From assembly GCA_002105175.1 (NCBI GenBank), contig MCGE01000005.1, positions 1,178,001-1,242,000 of the forward strand: 64,000 nucleotides of DNA, read 5' to 3'. Shown here piece after piece: positions 34,901 to 49,959 of this stretch. The stretch comes from Absidia repens (Eukaryota; Mucoromycota; Mucoromycetes; Mucorales; Cunninghamellaceae). A program made the position numbers and the translations under genes. Below the pieces are notes generated by a model that was not told where the DNA came from, did no database searches, and saw only the letters and a list, made by a program, of their open reading frames with translations. Position 1 is the stretch's first letter. Every line of letters begins with the position of its first letter.

Positions 34901-36374
34901 TTTGATAGACTTACCATCACCACCTGGTATTTTACCTTCTCATCACCCATCTATCGGAAGCACCAACAACGGATATCCTTCTTACTCTTTGTTTGATTAT
35001 CCATCAGCTACCAACGGCGTTGGCGCCAATCCGTTGAATGCCCCATGGAAAAATTTCCGTGACAACAACAATATTCGTGCAATATTCGACTCCCCTTATG
35101 ATGCAAATGATCAAGAAATGCGATCGGGATCTGCCACTGGACCAACCTCACCCACTCAATCTTCTGGCTATTTGAACGGCTACAGCAATCATGGTGGACT
35201 TGTCTCCCATTCTACACCTACTTCAAATAACAATTTGGATATCTGGCTCAATCCTTATGGCGGTTTCCAGAATGGATTCTCTACGCTGACGTCTCCACCA
35301 TTGACAACTATTGGAGCCAATGGCTTACCTGATCCATCTCAGAATCTGGTAAGACATGAATCAGAGAAGACGAAAAAAATAGTTTGACTGATTTGTTTTT
35401 TTAATAATAGTTATACGGGGGTAATGAACCGGCATTTTATTTCCATGGGTATACACCAATGATTGGGGGAAATACACTGGGGCAAAGACATACGAGTGCC
35501 AACACACCTTCTGGCGAATACCACGGAATGTATATACAACCCACATCATCGACGTCCAGCGGAAGCAACAATTCTTTGAATTCAACAAAGTCAATGCCTG
35601 AATCATCCATAGATTTACGCCATCGTTCTTTCCAAACACGCCAACCGCATCAAGATGATCCTACGACGATCGCCACTGTTTCAACGCTTTCACCTCCTCT
35701 TTCAGCGACAAAAACCTTTAGACCGGAAGCAACATCCGTGGTACCTGTTGGTCGTAATAGTGGAACTCCTCCTAGTCATCTTCGATCATCACGGTCGTCT
35801 AGTATCGTACCAGAGCATCACCATAATAGCAATAGCAAACATCAGCAACAAAATCATTTACAACAACAGCATTATCAACAACAACAGCGCCGTCAATTCC
35901 AGCAGCAACAACATCAACAGCAACAACAGCAACACCAGCAAGCACCATCCCCACCTCTTGCCTATCCATCCTCGACGACGACATCATTTCCTATGTCTCC
36001 TTCATCTTCTTCAGCAACCAATCAGTCTCCACTTCCGTCATCTGCCTCTACACCAATGATACCAATGACATCAGCAACAACAACATCATCCAATATCATC
36101 GGCAACAATACCATGCCGAGACCATTTGGGGAAACGCTGGATAAGAAAGGAATGGCTTTGGAATACTCTAGTTTTTATTCTCCTATTGAAGAATCAAACA
36201 GTAAGTCAAAAAAAAGAGCGTTCGTTCCAGGACATATGATTTTGCTGACATTATGTTTGCTTTTCTGTAGTCGATAGTTTACTTAGCAAGATATCACTGG
36301 GATCATCCGATCAAGAAAATACCATGGGCTCTGCATTCGATCAATACCAACACCATCATCAACGAAGGAATTAA
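32000..36374 (+). CDS. Multi-KH-domain RNA-binding protein (Khd4 / Bicaudal-C-like)
   Basis: Predicted 1,270 residues in eight exons: 32000-32560, 32629-32898, 32985-33194, 33311-33541, 33624-34830, 34909-35348, 35411-36200, 36271-36374; 3,813 nt. The N-terminal two thirds hold several divergent KH-like units. The clearest has a GxxG loop in HKRIIGVGGKNIQRIMKKYG. The one before has an extended loop in FISGKKNGKINKIMKTSGAK. A conserved stretch FASLGGYYGNEDNVVARTPM follows. The C-terminal third is Ser/Thr/Pro-rich with a Gln/His run (about 35850-35945). This layout resembles fungal multi-KH proteins of the Ustilago Khd4 type, which bind mRNA and affect morphogenesis. The family assignment is from memory and moderate. 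Cytoplasmic mRNA regulation is inferred. Confidence 0.88.
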
Positions 36375-37869
36375 AATATAGCGATATGGGCCATCATTGG
36401 TGTGATTTCTTTTTTATTTATATACAAACCAACATTTATATACATATATCGACATATATCTATATCTATATATCTCTTTAGACTTTTTTTTCTCTTTATT
36501 TTATTTATATTGGCAGACATATACAGTTTTGTCTCTCTTTTTTCTTTTTCTTCTTTTACCCTTTTCCCTTCCTCTCTTCTCGTATGGTATATATATATAT
36601 ATATATACATATATATTGGTTATTATGCCCGATAGTCTTTGACCATCCACCCACTTTTTTATTTATCATTACTACAACCAATCAATATTTTACCATTCCT
36701 GCACACACATACAATCCTTATATCTTTTCCTTTTTTTTATTTCCCCCTTTTTTTATACTCAAAAATCAACTCAATAAAGAAAACCGTTTGAACACAGAAA
36801 ACATGTCTTTTGGAGCCAATAGGATTAGATTTGTACTTTGTAGATTTAATTCAACAACAAGGCAGAATCTGTTGGTGAGCGGAATCATAAATGGAAGAGG
36901 CCGGGTTTGCGATTGACAACGAGGCGAACCGAACTATCATATTGTTACTGTTTAGCAAGATGGTGAAAAAGAGACTTATTTTAATTGAGAATAATGGTTT
37001 GACCATGTAATTTGGCAGTAAAGGTGAAAAGGAACTAAAATACGTGGCTGGGGTGCTCTTCTTTTTGACAAAAGGAAAAGTCTTGGGCATTTGAAGCTGA
37101 TCAGTTTTTGGTTGAGGGGTCGAAGAATTGCAACAACAAGACCTTTATCAAAAAAAAAAAAAGGAAGGATATTTCTGCGGGGAAGTTAAATACATTTCAG
37201 TGTGCTCATTGCTGCTTAATTTTTATGCTCCTTACTGTCCTCCCTTTCGCGCGTCCACCACAGCCATTTTTTAAAGCCATTCACGAATTCCCTATAATCT
37301 ATATATTTAAAAACCCAGTAATACATAGTACAGTACAGTAGACGGAACACTGAGAACAACGGTTAATTATCTCATACTTAATCTTCTATTTTGCAGCACA
37401 TGCACCAGTTTCTTTTTCTTTTTCTACACTCACAGGGACTATACATGGGTATACCTATTCTAAAAGACAAATCAAAAGCATGAAGACGATATACAAGCAA
37501 AAATACAACATTTATTTTATTCATAGATAAATATAAGTCATGACAACTAAACAATACTGGTCTTATAATAATACTATGAAACATTTCTAATGTGAGGCAA
37601 TTGGGGGTATGTCTTGGTGAATATCGCGTACGTTGAAATGTTGGTGTCTTGTTGCAGAATGAATATAACCACAGATAATCTATTCAAATCAAAGAGGCTA
37701 TGATAAGCTATCCTACAGTGAGTGACAAATTATTCCATGGTGAACGGGGTCAACTAATGCTGGCCAAATTGCTTTGTCTTGTCTAATAAGGCATCAACAG
37801 AAAAGGTCAACTTGGCTACTTATATTGAGTGGAGATGGTTACTTCCTCGAGAATAAAAAAAACCGAGAT
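36375..37869. other. Gene-poor region after the KH gene
   Basis: 3' flank with T-rich tracts and a (TA)n run (36590-36618). AATAAAG near 36773 may be a poly(A) signal. A fragment at 37500-37620 resembles the interspersed repeat. No supported gene. Confidence 0.5.
37500..37620 (-). repeat. Possible fragment of the interspersed repeat
   Basis: TTTATTTTATTCATAGATAA and TCATGACAACTAAACAATAC resemble the segment of full copies that lies between the core and the first AATAAA module (compare 6355-6395 and 57220-57260). Too short and divergent to be certain. Confidence 0.4.
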
Positions 37870-38700
37870 TACATTTCACATCCCGCCCACGTGGATTTTT
37901 ATTTTTACTCTCGTTTTTAAATTCTTTCTTTTTCGTCTCTCTTTCTTTTCTTTTTTTTTTTTTTTTTTTACTTCCTTTTTTTCTTCACCATTCAACTTTT
38001 TTGAGGTGATGGCGATTTTGGATTAGTGTCAGGACTAGATTAGAAGGGGTTTCTGCTCAGGGATTACAAGATGCATCGGAAAACCCTTTCATTTTGGATA
38101 TAGGATCTAGGATCTAGGATCTAGGATCTAGGATCTAGGATCTGAAACCACTATCAGTTGGCTTTTTGAACCCATCATTAGCTTAGTTTGTCCATATTTG
38201 TAGCTATATCTAAATAAAACATGTACCTCTTTACTTGACTCAATGAAAAATGTCTCATTTGACTCTCTTCATGTTCTGTGCAAGAGATCCCTTTTTGTAC
38301 TCTCATCGCCTCAGATGAATGTTGACAGTTGTTGTGCTTCAATAAAAGAAACCGTTTAGTCTTTTTAACATCTTAAACATTATCCTCTCTCCCGTTTCAT
38401 AACTATTTCTTTAGAATAGTGTTTGTTATTCTTCACATCTCATATCAGTTTCCGCATTCTTCCTCCAATAGATCCGCCACGGACTCCCTTGTTACAATGA
38501 ATCCCTCTCCTTTAGTTTTAGAATTCACCAATATGCTTCCATAAAATATGCCTTTTTATTAACCATCCTATGATCCATCTGAGTGTAAACAACTTCACTG
38601 CTGTAGCGGTTTTGTGAGTGCCCTACCATGCACTTACTATCCAGCTCGCCCAATATTAATTATTTTTTCTTCCAGGGACCCAGGACATGGTCAACAGTCT
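37870..38700 (+). repeat. Modular interspersed repeat, copy G (full length)
   Basis: The most complete copy. The head is TCCCGCCCACGTGGATTTTT (37881 on; CACGTG 37888-37893), followed by a pyrimidine tract to about 38000. TTAGTGTCAGGACTAG and the core CGGAAAACCCTTTCATTTT follow near 38075-38095, then a (GGATCTA) array at 38096-38144. AATAAA modules lie near 38212, 38341 and 38532. The tail CCCTACCATGCAC ends with CAACAGTC near 38695. Confidence 0.88.
38096..38144 (+). repeat. GGATCTA 7-bp tandem array
   Basis: Seven 7-bp units: GGATATA, five perfect GGATCTA, and GGATCTG. Other copies of the host repeat have only one or two units at this position (copy B has two), so this is a local expansion. 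Confidence 0.9.
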
Positions 38701-39465
38701 ATTAAAGATGGCCATGCTCCCGTTTGACCAATCATAGAGAAGAATCTAAATCATATTATGCGTGTAGCCATCCTATGGAGCATTTTGCAGTGTTTTTTAT
38801 CTTATATATGACTATTTCTGTCCGCACCCCCTTTCCGAGAGACCTAGTGACTGAGTGACAGTTTTAGATCAATTAATATAAAACGTGGTCTTATCCTCGA
38901 ACTATCATTAACCACCATTCACAATCAGCCTACCCCGTATCACCAGCGTAATGTCCACTAAACTAGGCATTCTCTATATGTTCCACTTAATTTTTTTTTT
39001 TTTTTATGGCTTGCGGTATAATAAAAAATAAAGATAGAAGTCCAAACCAAAAGCCAATTGACTCTTAAGGGACCGCCTATACGGTGTTGATATGTAGGAG
39101 GGTTCAACTTTCACAAAACCCACACTCCCAGTAAATCGATTATTTCCAAGAATTAAACTGCATATGATATAAAATACTGCAACTATCAAGTTTTACTTTT
39201 ACACCGTATACCAATGCACCAAATACCGTTGTCTCTCTCCGATCCAAAAACTAACTCTCTCCTCAATACCACTACAAATACCATACAAATGCGCTCCCAC
39301 AGATACAATAGTATAGATAAAAGATTTTCAAAGGTCCCAACGGAACAACACAGAGAGTTTATTGACACATAAATATAAATATATAATAAATGATAGGGAA
39401 ACAGAATGGTAATAAAATAAAAGGAATCACAACTAATTCTAAAAAAAAATTAAAACTAAGGAATA
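38701..39465. other. Intergenic, no gene recognised
   Basis: 3' flank of the PAK gene. Contains CAAAACCCACACTCCCAGTA (near 39114) and AAGATTTTCAAAGGTCCC (near 39320), weak matches to the second dispersed repeat family seen at 19.8 kb. Confidence 0.45.
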
Positions 39466-42438
<2,973 letters not shown>

Positions 42439-42963
42439 TTCAACCTTAAATCTTCAAATACATACTGTGATACTGTGGTACCACCTTAAGATTTAGTGCC
42501 CTTTACTCTGAGTGGATTCATTCACTGACCAAAAATATCTATTTTTCTCGAAAAAAAAGTTTGGACTGCCTTTTATGGAAGTTCATTCTGCTCTGCTCAA
42601 CTCCTTACAATAATTACAAAGTCGCCTGTAATAGTAGATTTGAATGGGGGATCAGTGAATCCTGGCTCGACCATGGGCTTTATAGTAGCTGATAGTCATA
42701 TGTTTGATTCGGAAAATTATATTTCATTTTATTACTGTTTTCCGTTGACAGGATCAATGCAGAAACTTCCCTTCTTCTTCCCTTCACTTTTCTTTTCAAA
42801 AAAAAGAAGCTAATACGTTGCCACTGGTATTATAAAAAACCTACCATCGATTATCTACAACACAACAGCATCATCCCATTACTATAGTACCAATTATTCA
42901 ACAAATTGAAATCAACTTTATATCCTTAAGTTATCATTTCTTTTTTAAATTTATTGTGCTTTC
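42439..42963. other. Divergent promoter region, PAK kinase / kelch-BTB gene
   Basis: 525 bp between two divergent start codons, with AT-rich sequence and no motif I can assign. Co-regulation is possible but untested. Confidence 0.5.
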
Positions 42964-45387
42964 ATGTCATTTTTAAAATCGGGACAGCCTATTCATACCA
43001 CAGGAAAAAATTTAGCGGGATTATGGCGACCCTCTTTCGTCAAAACGGATAAAAAACTATACGTTTTCGGTGGTGGGGGAAATGTGAGCCATGATTTGCA
43101 TGTTCTTCATTTTGATGATATGCGGTGGGAGACTATTCAGGTAAAGCCTTGAATAATATAGTACGATTATTCAATTTTCTAATTTTTTTCTGGTGATGAT
43201 CGCTGTCTATTCTTTAGGCTGTTGAAGGAATATCTCCTAGCAAAAGATACGGTCATACAGCTACTAAATGGAATAATTCTTTTATTATTTTTGGTAAGCG
43301 ACATTAAAAATGTCAATGTTGCATAATCTTCTGATCTCTATTATATTTTAGGTGGCTGTAATGAATTTCAGGACTACTGTAATGATATTCATATATTTGA
43401 TGTGGATACTTTATCCTGGTCCCAACCTTCCATCAATGGTTCGATTTCGGCTCGATATTTGCATACATCGGTGGTTTATAATGATAAGCTTTTTGTTTAT
43501 GGAGGTTTTGCAAAAAGTTCAGACTGTAAGCGTTTACGACTGCGTTTAAAAAATTATAGTACCCCTCTCAAGGTTTCTTTCTCACTTTTTATCCTTTCTC
43601 CCATAAAAAAAAAATGTAGGCACATATGTCTTGGAAGAGATGAATATATTAGACTTAAAAACAATGACTTGGTCTCGACTTCATGACGTGCATCCTCGCT
43701 ACAACCACTCGGCTACTTTGGTGGGTAGCAAAATGTATATATACGGTGGGAAAGACGAACATGGCAACACTGTCTCCGACCTTTTCGTGATCAACCTTCA
43801 ATCAGCAGCTCAACAATATACCTGCCATCTTGTTCTCAGTGGTGCTCAAAATACACAAATGTCTCTAATGAAAAGCCAACACTTTTGTGATGCTGTGTGT
43901 GGAAAACTATTGGTCTTTGGTCGTTTCCTTATGAAGTCCTCCCCTTTACAACAACAGCAGCAACAGCAGCAACAGTCGCAACAACAGGCTCAACAACAGG
44001 TACAACAACAGCAGCAGCAACAGCAACTACAGCAGCAACAACAACAAGCCAATGATAGCAACTTGGGCTATAGTCTGTGGATGTTGGATTTGGATACGTT
44101 GGAATGGGAACGACAGGAATGTGATGCTCACTTTGAAATAGGTGGTTGGAACTTTTTTGGAATGATCAAGGAAGAACATCCCGGAGTGACCGATGGCAAT
44201 CTTAATGATCAATCACAAGCGACAACTCATCATTTGTTATTTCTTGGAAATACGGACCAGTACAGACCTCAAGGCTATGATCATTTTAGGTAAACGCGTG
44301 GTGACAAGAACAAATTACTATGATCATTGCAGTATATCGGTATATGATTATGCTGACAATCATCGTTGTTATTACTTCTATTATTATTAGGGATGCCCTT
44401 GTGATCAATGGCGAGTCACTTGGATTATATGATATCGCTCCAGGCCAGTTTATGACCGAGTTTGCGCAAATGCTAGACAATCCTGAGCTTTCTGATTTTA
44501 TGATCGTGCCTTCCAATGGACAACCTATTCACGTACATCAAGTGATTCTCATGACAAGGTGGCCTCATTTTAGAAATGTTTACAAGTCAGGGATGATGGA
44601 AACACAACAACGGCGAATGGAAATTTCCGAGACGTATCCTGTGGTCATGGCCTTCCTCAAATATCTTTACACCGATCGACTGGATGAAAGCGAACCCTGG
44701 CCGGTGGTATGTGAGTTACTGGTTATGGCCAATATGTACCTTCAACATCGATTGAAAAAGCTCTGCTGCCAACGACTCTATCAACAATATCTCTCCATCA
44801 GTAGCTGTGGCATCATCTTTGAAAAGGCTATGCTTGCCGATGAACTTGGACTCAAACTTTTGACTTTGGATTTTATGTTTCGTCATTATGGATCAGTGCT
44901 CAAGTCAAATGTGCTCATGCACGTCTCTCCTTCTGTACAACATGCTTTTTTGGATGCAGTCCCAGAAGAGGCGGTACTCGAAGTCGGCCGATCAAGGTTT
45001 TTGTCTCCTGCATTCACAGCCACCTCAATATCAACAATTTCGACAGCAACAACGTCTCTTAGCCTACCTCACAGCTTAAGTCACGGCATTTTACCTCCGG
45101 CTGTCACTCTCTCCAACCGCATGGATATGGATGATCCTTCATCTTCCCCACATGATTCTGCTACCTCGTCAACCATGCCACATTATTTGACATCATCCTC
45201 GTCCTCTTCCTCATCCTCTTCTTCTTCTACATCTTCGGCAACTTTATCTCCATCGGTATCTCAACCGCAACAGCAGCAACAACAAATGGTCTCTTCAACT
45301 CAGCAGCCCCAACGGGTCGGTGGTGTAACTGGATTGCAAAGGACAACTATAGTTAGCGGAATACATAGTAATAGTGTAGAAGTGTGA
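42964..45387 (+). CDS. Kelch-repeat, BTB and BACK protein (LZTR1-like layout)
   Basis: Predicted 697 residues in five exons: 42964-43140, 43218-43293, 43352-43525, 43620-44289, 44391-45387; 2,094 nt. At least four kelch blades are visible (KKLYVFGGGGNVSHDLHVL, RYGHTATKWNNSFIIFGG, RYLHTSVVYNDKLFVYGG, RYNHSATLVGSKMYIYGG). A poly-Gln insert (about 43949-44048) interrupts the sixth-blade region. A BTB domain (NPELSDFMIVPSNGQPIHVH, with LYTDRLDES) and a BACK-like helical part follow. The tail has a 13-Ser run and a short Gln run. Kelch before BTB is the LZTR1/Rngb order, the reverse of KLHL proteins. LZTR1 is a Cullin-3 adaptor for RAS-type GTPases. That role here is inferred from layout only. Confidence 0.9.
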
Positions 45388-46224
45388 TTTATTATACAGT
45401 AGTAGATTTTAGTAGTTTAGTAGTTAAGTAGTTTAGTATATTTTATTTTATCTTCGAATAAACAAATAAAGACATTTTTTTTCTATTATATCAAATATCA
45501 AATGTCTCCGTTTTGTCTGACTGTTTTATACCACAACTTAAAAATGATTCCTGTTGGAGTGATTCGATTCAGTCGCCTTTCTAACAAAGAATTTTTTCCT
45601 TACAATTTGATGCTTAGACAGTAGTGGAGTTCTGGTTTTAACAAACTTCATCGATGATTTTTCAAAGAGAGTGATCTACATTCGATTGTTGCTATATATG
45701 ATACCTTGAAGACAATTTCAAGTCTTTTTGATATCGGCAATTTTCGTGTAAATGCTATTAAAATTATAAAAATTAAAACAAATGAAAATTTTTTTATATG
45801 AAATCGGTACCCCAAGTTACGGATTCTTTTTTTTTTTTTTTGGCGGACCAAACGTTTACCCGCTTTTTTTTTTTTTTTTTTTTTTTTTGCTTGACCAGAC
45901 AAAAATTCCTTTTCAGTCATGCGGCTGTCCGCTTGAAATATCGGAAACAGTATTTTAGCTATTTAGTAAAGGGACAATTGGTGTAGTGTGGTACGTTTAG
46001 TATAGTTTAGTATTAATAATTATTGTCTATTTTATATAACAAGTATATAAAAAACAATTGAACTTGAATACGCCTTCTATCTCAAAAGTGAAGGCGTGAA
46101 ATACACAGGAAACGGGGGGGGGCAGAAATCGGTTGGTGGTATATGCTGTGTATGTACGGTACATCAGTTTAAGTCTTGGTTTGAACGTAAAGCAGATATC
46201 GAAATATAGACAGATTTGACGCAA
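45388..46224. other. Intergenic, no gene recognised
   Basis: 3' flank of the kelch-BTB gene (AATAAA near 45459) and AT-rich sequence with two long T runs (45825-45841 and 45866-45888). No supported gene. Confidence 0.5.
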
Positions 46225-46735
46225 AGATATGTATTAGGACCAATGTTTAAAATAAAAGTTACGTTTTATTGAAACATAATAAGCAAATATCAACCGGTAT
46301 ACTCAGTACTGATCTAAGGGAAGAGAGGGGGGAGGGAGAAACCTACAAGAAGTTATCTACTGTAGAAGACCAACCAAAACGTATGAGAGATTGTAAAATG
46401 ACAAGTCTTTTTTATTCAGATATAGATATCAACCAATGGCAACTAACACTCAATTAATTTAATGACGGATTCATGACAATTATCTATGAACGCTAATCTA
46501 AATGGTCTCAAATCACAAATTCAAAATAAAAGGATTTACCCATACATGTTTATATTGCATTTTCCAAATGCATTTGAAAAATATTCTACAGCTGATCCTA
46601 GATGGACATTGCTTAATTGAGGCGGTCAATGATGATTTTTTTAAAAGAATAAAAAAATTAAAGGAAGAAGAGGGCAAGAGTCCAGGTACTCCCTACTATT
46701 CCCAAATTCCGAAAAAAAAATGCGGGATTACACTA
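46225..46735 (-). repeat. Modular interspersed repeat, diverged copy H
   Basis: Inverted. The core is degraded to GGGTAAATCCTTTTATTTT near 46530. AATAAAAAAGACTTG lies near 46410, a TTAGATCAGTACTG module near 46305, and CAATAAAACGTAACTTTT near 46260. Intermediate between the short and full forms. Confidence 0.7.
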
Positions 46736-47051
46736 ATTTATCAGTTAGATGACATATGACCTTTCAAGTTGATAAGGGAAATAAAAAATTGTACTGTAGT
46801 CATCTTTTTTTTTGTCTATACTTGCATCATGTTATGAATTGTATGCGAGAAAATCTGATCTAAATCAATTGTGATGGAACAAGTGCATTCTCCTCAAAAG
46901 TTTCCAATGCACTTCAGTTATTAAATTTGGATGCTCCCAGTACTACTTAATTCTTAACGCATTCACCACTTCTTACTTTTCTTATACATCCAACATGGCC
47001 ATTTCTTATTAACTCACAATCAAAATCTCACAACAGCCACCCCAGAAAACA

Positions 47052-47850
47052 TTTCAAATTCCGACCACGTGGATATTTATTTTGCGCCATTTGTTTTTTT
47101 CGCTCCCTCTTTCTTTTTTTCTTTTTTTTTTCTGTCCTTTTTTTCCTCTCCATTCAACTTCTATGGGTTTATATTGAATTTAGATTAGTGTGAGGTTTAG
47201 CTTAGAAGCGTTTTCAGATAAGGGTTTACAACATGCATGGGGAAACCCTTTCATTTTGGAACCAGGATTTAGAACAACCATTAGTTGGTCCTTTGGAGCC
47301 TTCATTAACTTTGCCTAGCCTTAGTTTGTTTTAGTTCGTATCAACATCTCAATAAAATATATCTTCTTTTTTTCACATGCTTCAATGAAAAATTATCCCA
47401 CTAGTCGCTCTCATGTCTTGTACAATTAGATCCTTTCTTTTTTTTTTTTTTTTTTTTACTACCGTCGCCCTTTTTTGATTAGTGTAGACCGTTGTCACGC
47501 TACAATGATAAATGACCTTCCGGTCTGCATTACACCTTGCGCAGTATATTAGATACCTTTTTGCGATTGCGCCTTTATATAAGATCTGGTCATTCTTCCG
47601 AGCTCCCACTAGTGTCCCTGTTAGTCTCCCTGTTAGCCTCTCTCTTACTGCCTCCATTAGATCTCTTGTGATATTGAACCTCTCGTCTATAGTTTAGTGT
47701 CTATCAATATGCTTCAATAAAATATGTCTTTTTATTAGTTAATTACGCTATGAGTCATATGATAGTGAGAAATGTTGTCATTGCTGATCTTTTGTGAGTG
47801 TCTTGTCGAGCATCTATTTTCTAGTTCACCCACTTCGTCCACTTTTGCAC
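47052..47850 (+). repeat. Modular interspersed repeat, copy I (full length)
   Basis: Head TTCCGACCACGTGGATATTT (CACGTG 47066-47071) and a pyrimidine tract to about 47160. TTAGATTAGTGTGAGG is near 47181 and the core GGGGAAACCCTTTCATTTT near 47239. AATAAA-type modules lie near 47351, 47383, 47501 and 47716. The tail TTTCTAGTTCACCCAC near 47818 is identical to copy A. Confidence 0.87.
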
Positions 47851-48596
47851 CCTCCCTTCCACCCCCCCCTCCCCTCAAAACCCTTGCCATACCACCAGTG
47901 TAAGATTTCCTATAAATTATTATAGTCTCGCTTGACTAGACATACTGTATACATCAGTTTATTGTTTTTATTACGTATTGCATAATAAAAATAATCATTC
48001 CCTGCCCATGACTACTTGAACTCCCCCCCCCCCCGCGCCTGAAGCTCTAAGGAGATACCCACCATAGTGCGGCATGGCGTAGTTATCAAAACACACGCTG
48101 AATCTCTCCCCTCCCCACATTAATGATTCCGGTCGATGTGCTGACTAAACTATAAAATATGGCGAGTGTCTAATCCTATCACATCAAAACCCACACTTCA
48201 ACAACAACAATCTCTGGCATCCAATGGATTTTTTTTATAACCTGGGAGTATAAAACGAATGTGTCCTGAGCCCTGCCCTAAGATAGAGAACTATTGTCTA
48301 TCAGAGTATCATTTTTTGCGTTGTATTCTGAAGCATATAATTTACTATAATTGATTTTCTAGCCTTTGACAGTCTGTAAAAGCCAACCCCCATACACTTT
48401 GCTTAAGTCGAAATAGGCACAGATCTTGCAGAGGAATAATGAAAATAATAATAATAATAAAAAAAGCATGAAGAAGACAAAGTACAATTGATATAGAAAA
48501 GTACGTGTAATTTTATTGGACAAAATCGCATGAAACACTAATAAGCAAGCTACGCTAATATATAAACTATTACTAAATCCACATGACCAATCGTGC
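47851..48596 (+). repeat. Gene-free region with second dispersed repeat family
   Basis: CCTATCACATCAAAACCCAC near 48175, preceded by ATGGCG and a CCGGTCGATGTGCTGAC stretch, parallels 19.68-19.78 kb. A C12 run lies near 48025. No supported gene. Confidence 0.5.
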
Positions 48597-49708
48597 TTAT
48601 CGCATCCAAGCAGTCAAAGCAAATCGTTCCTTCTTGGCGGGTAAGACAGCATGATCCACTACTCCACTAAGGAAGATAACCACACGCCCCAACAAGGGAT
48701 GGATTACACGGTCAGCGGAATCAAGATAGCCTTGGGCGTTTTCATTTCCGAAGAGTTTGAGTTCACCACCATCCCCACCAGTAAATCCAGGATTAAGATA
48801 CAAGATAGCTGTGATTCGCCGTTGGGAAGTATCTTCTGCATTATCGGTAGGAAGAGCATCACGGTGTTTTTCATATCGAGCATTGTCTGGGTGATAGTAC
48901 GCTAATTGATATTCAGTTTTCCCGTTCAACCGAACCATGGAGGCCAAATCGTCATGAAGAGGTCCGTTAAAGAAGTCCAGAATTTTTTGCAGGTAAGGAG
49001 AGTTAGTCTTGTCTTCGGGGTCAAGCCTATCATAAACATCAGGGTAAAAAAATATAATAAGAGTGTGAGTTCGTTATAGTAAACCCCTCGCCTCCCGCTA
49101 TAAATCTATGTATACCATATAATCGCGTCATCGCGTGCATTCACATCTCGGTAAGGATCTTCAACATTGCTTTTTACTTGACTTGCTGGAGTAAAAGTTC
49201 CATTTGCCAGCATCGCATCCGCTTCATGCCTGGCACCTATAATACACAAACCCGGTCATTACACGCCCCCCCAAAAAAAACAATAAGGATCAGTACCATA
49301 AAAAAATAAAGCTATGTGGGTTTTCATATTACCTTTGACACAATCCAAATCCAGTAATGTATCCAATTGAGTCCAGCCATGCGCATATAGATCCTCGACC
49401 GATTTGTTCGTAAGGCATTTCAGTTTCCAATCGTGTTCGTGTTTTTGTGCCGTCAAGGTATTTAATTCATGATAAAATAGCCGCTGAGCAACCGTGAGTG
49501 GATCATTTTGCTGGTCCAAGTATTGCAAGAGGTCGGTTTCGGTCATTTCTTCGACTTCTTCGATTTCTTCGTCGTCTTCATTGGGTATGTATTCAAAGTC
49601 GGAAGGAAGATCGCTTTGATCGTCAGGAAAGTCTGGAAGATCATTTGATGTTGATGCGGCTGCACGTAGAATGCGCGATTCCAAAGTTTCGTCGTTGGGA
49701 GCTGTCAT
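48597..49708 (-). CDS. EGL-9/PHD-like prolyl 4-hydroxylase domain protein (2OG-Fe(II) oxygenase)
   Basis: Predicted 308 residues in three exons (49708-49333, 49236-49116, 49026-48597; 927 nt). An acidic N-terminal region (DEEIEEVEEMTETD) is followed by a helical part and then the double-stranded beta-helix oxygenase. Iron ligands are His and Asp in RYEKHRDALP and the distal His in SGVVDHAVLP. The Arg of ERFALTAW would bind 2-oxoglutarate. The spacing and the words ARDDAIIWLD, QLAYYHPDNARYEKHRD and ITAILYLNPGF resemble the EGLN/PHD family more than collagen P4H. In protists such enzymes hydroxylate Skp1; in animals, HIF. The substrate here is unknown. No signal peptide is seen, so it is probably cytosolic or nuclear. 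It lies downstream of the heat shock factor gene, in tandem. Confidence 0.88.
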
Positions 49709-49959
49709 GTTGAAGAGTGAAAAAAAAAAAAAAAAAAAAAGCCTGACCATTTTATTGATACATTAACCATCCTGTCCCAGAAAAAATATTCTTCAAACCC
49801 CGCCACCAGCATTCATCACAAGTTCGCAAACCTTTTTTTTTCTTTTATTGGATACGAAAAAATGCAAACACCCCACATAATAATAAAGCCAAAAAAACAA
49901 AAAAAAAAAAAAAACAAAAAAGCTAACTAACTAATAAGTAAATTATCACTAAATGTCAT

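Noticed and set aside
37870..38700. LTR, MITE or SINE identity for the dispersed repeat
   Set aside because: No TG..CA ends with flanking direct repeats, no terminal inverted repeats and no pol III A/B boxes could be seen by eye, so the class is left open.
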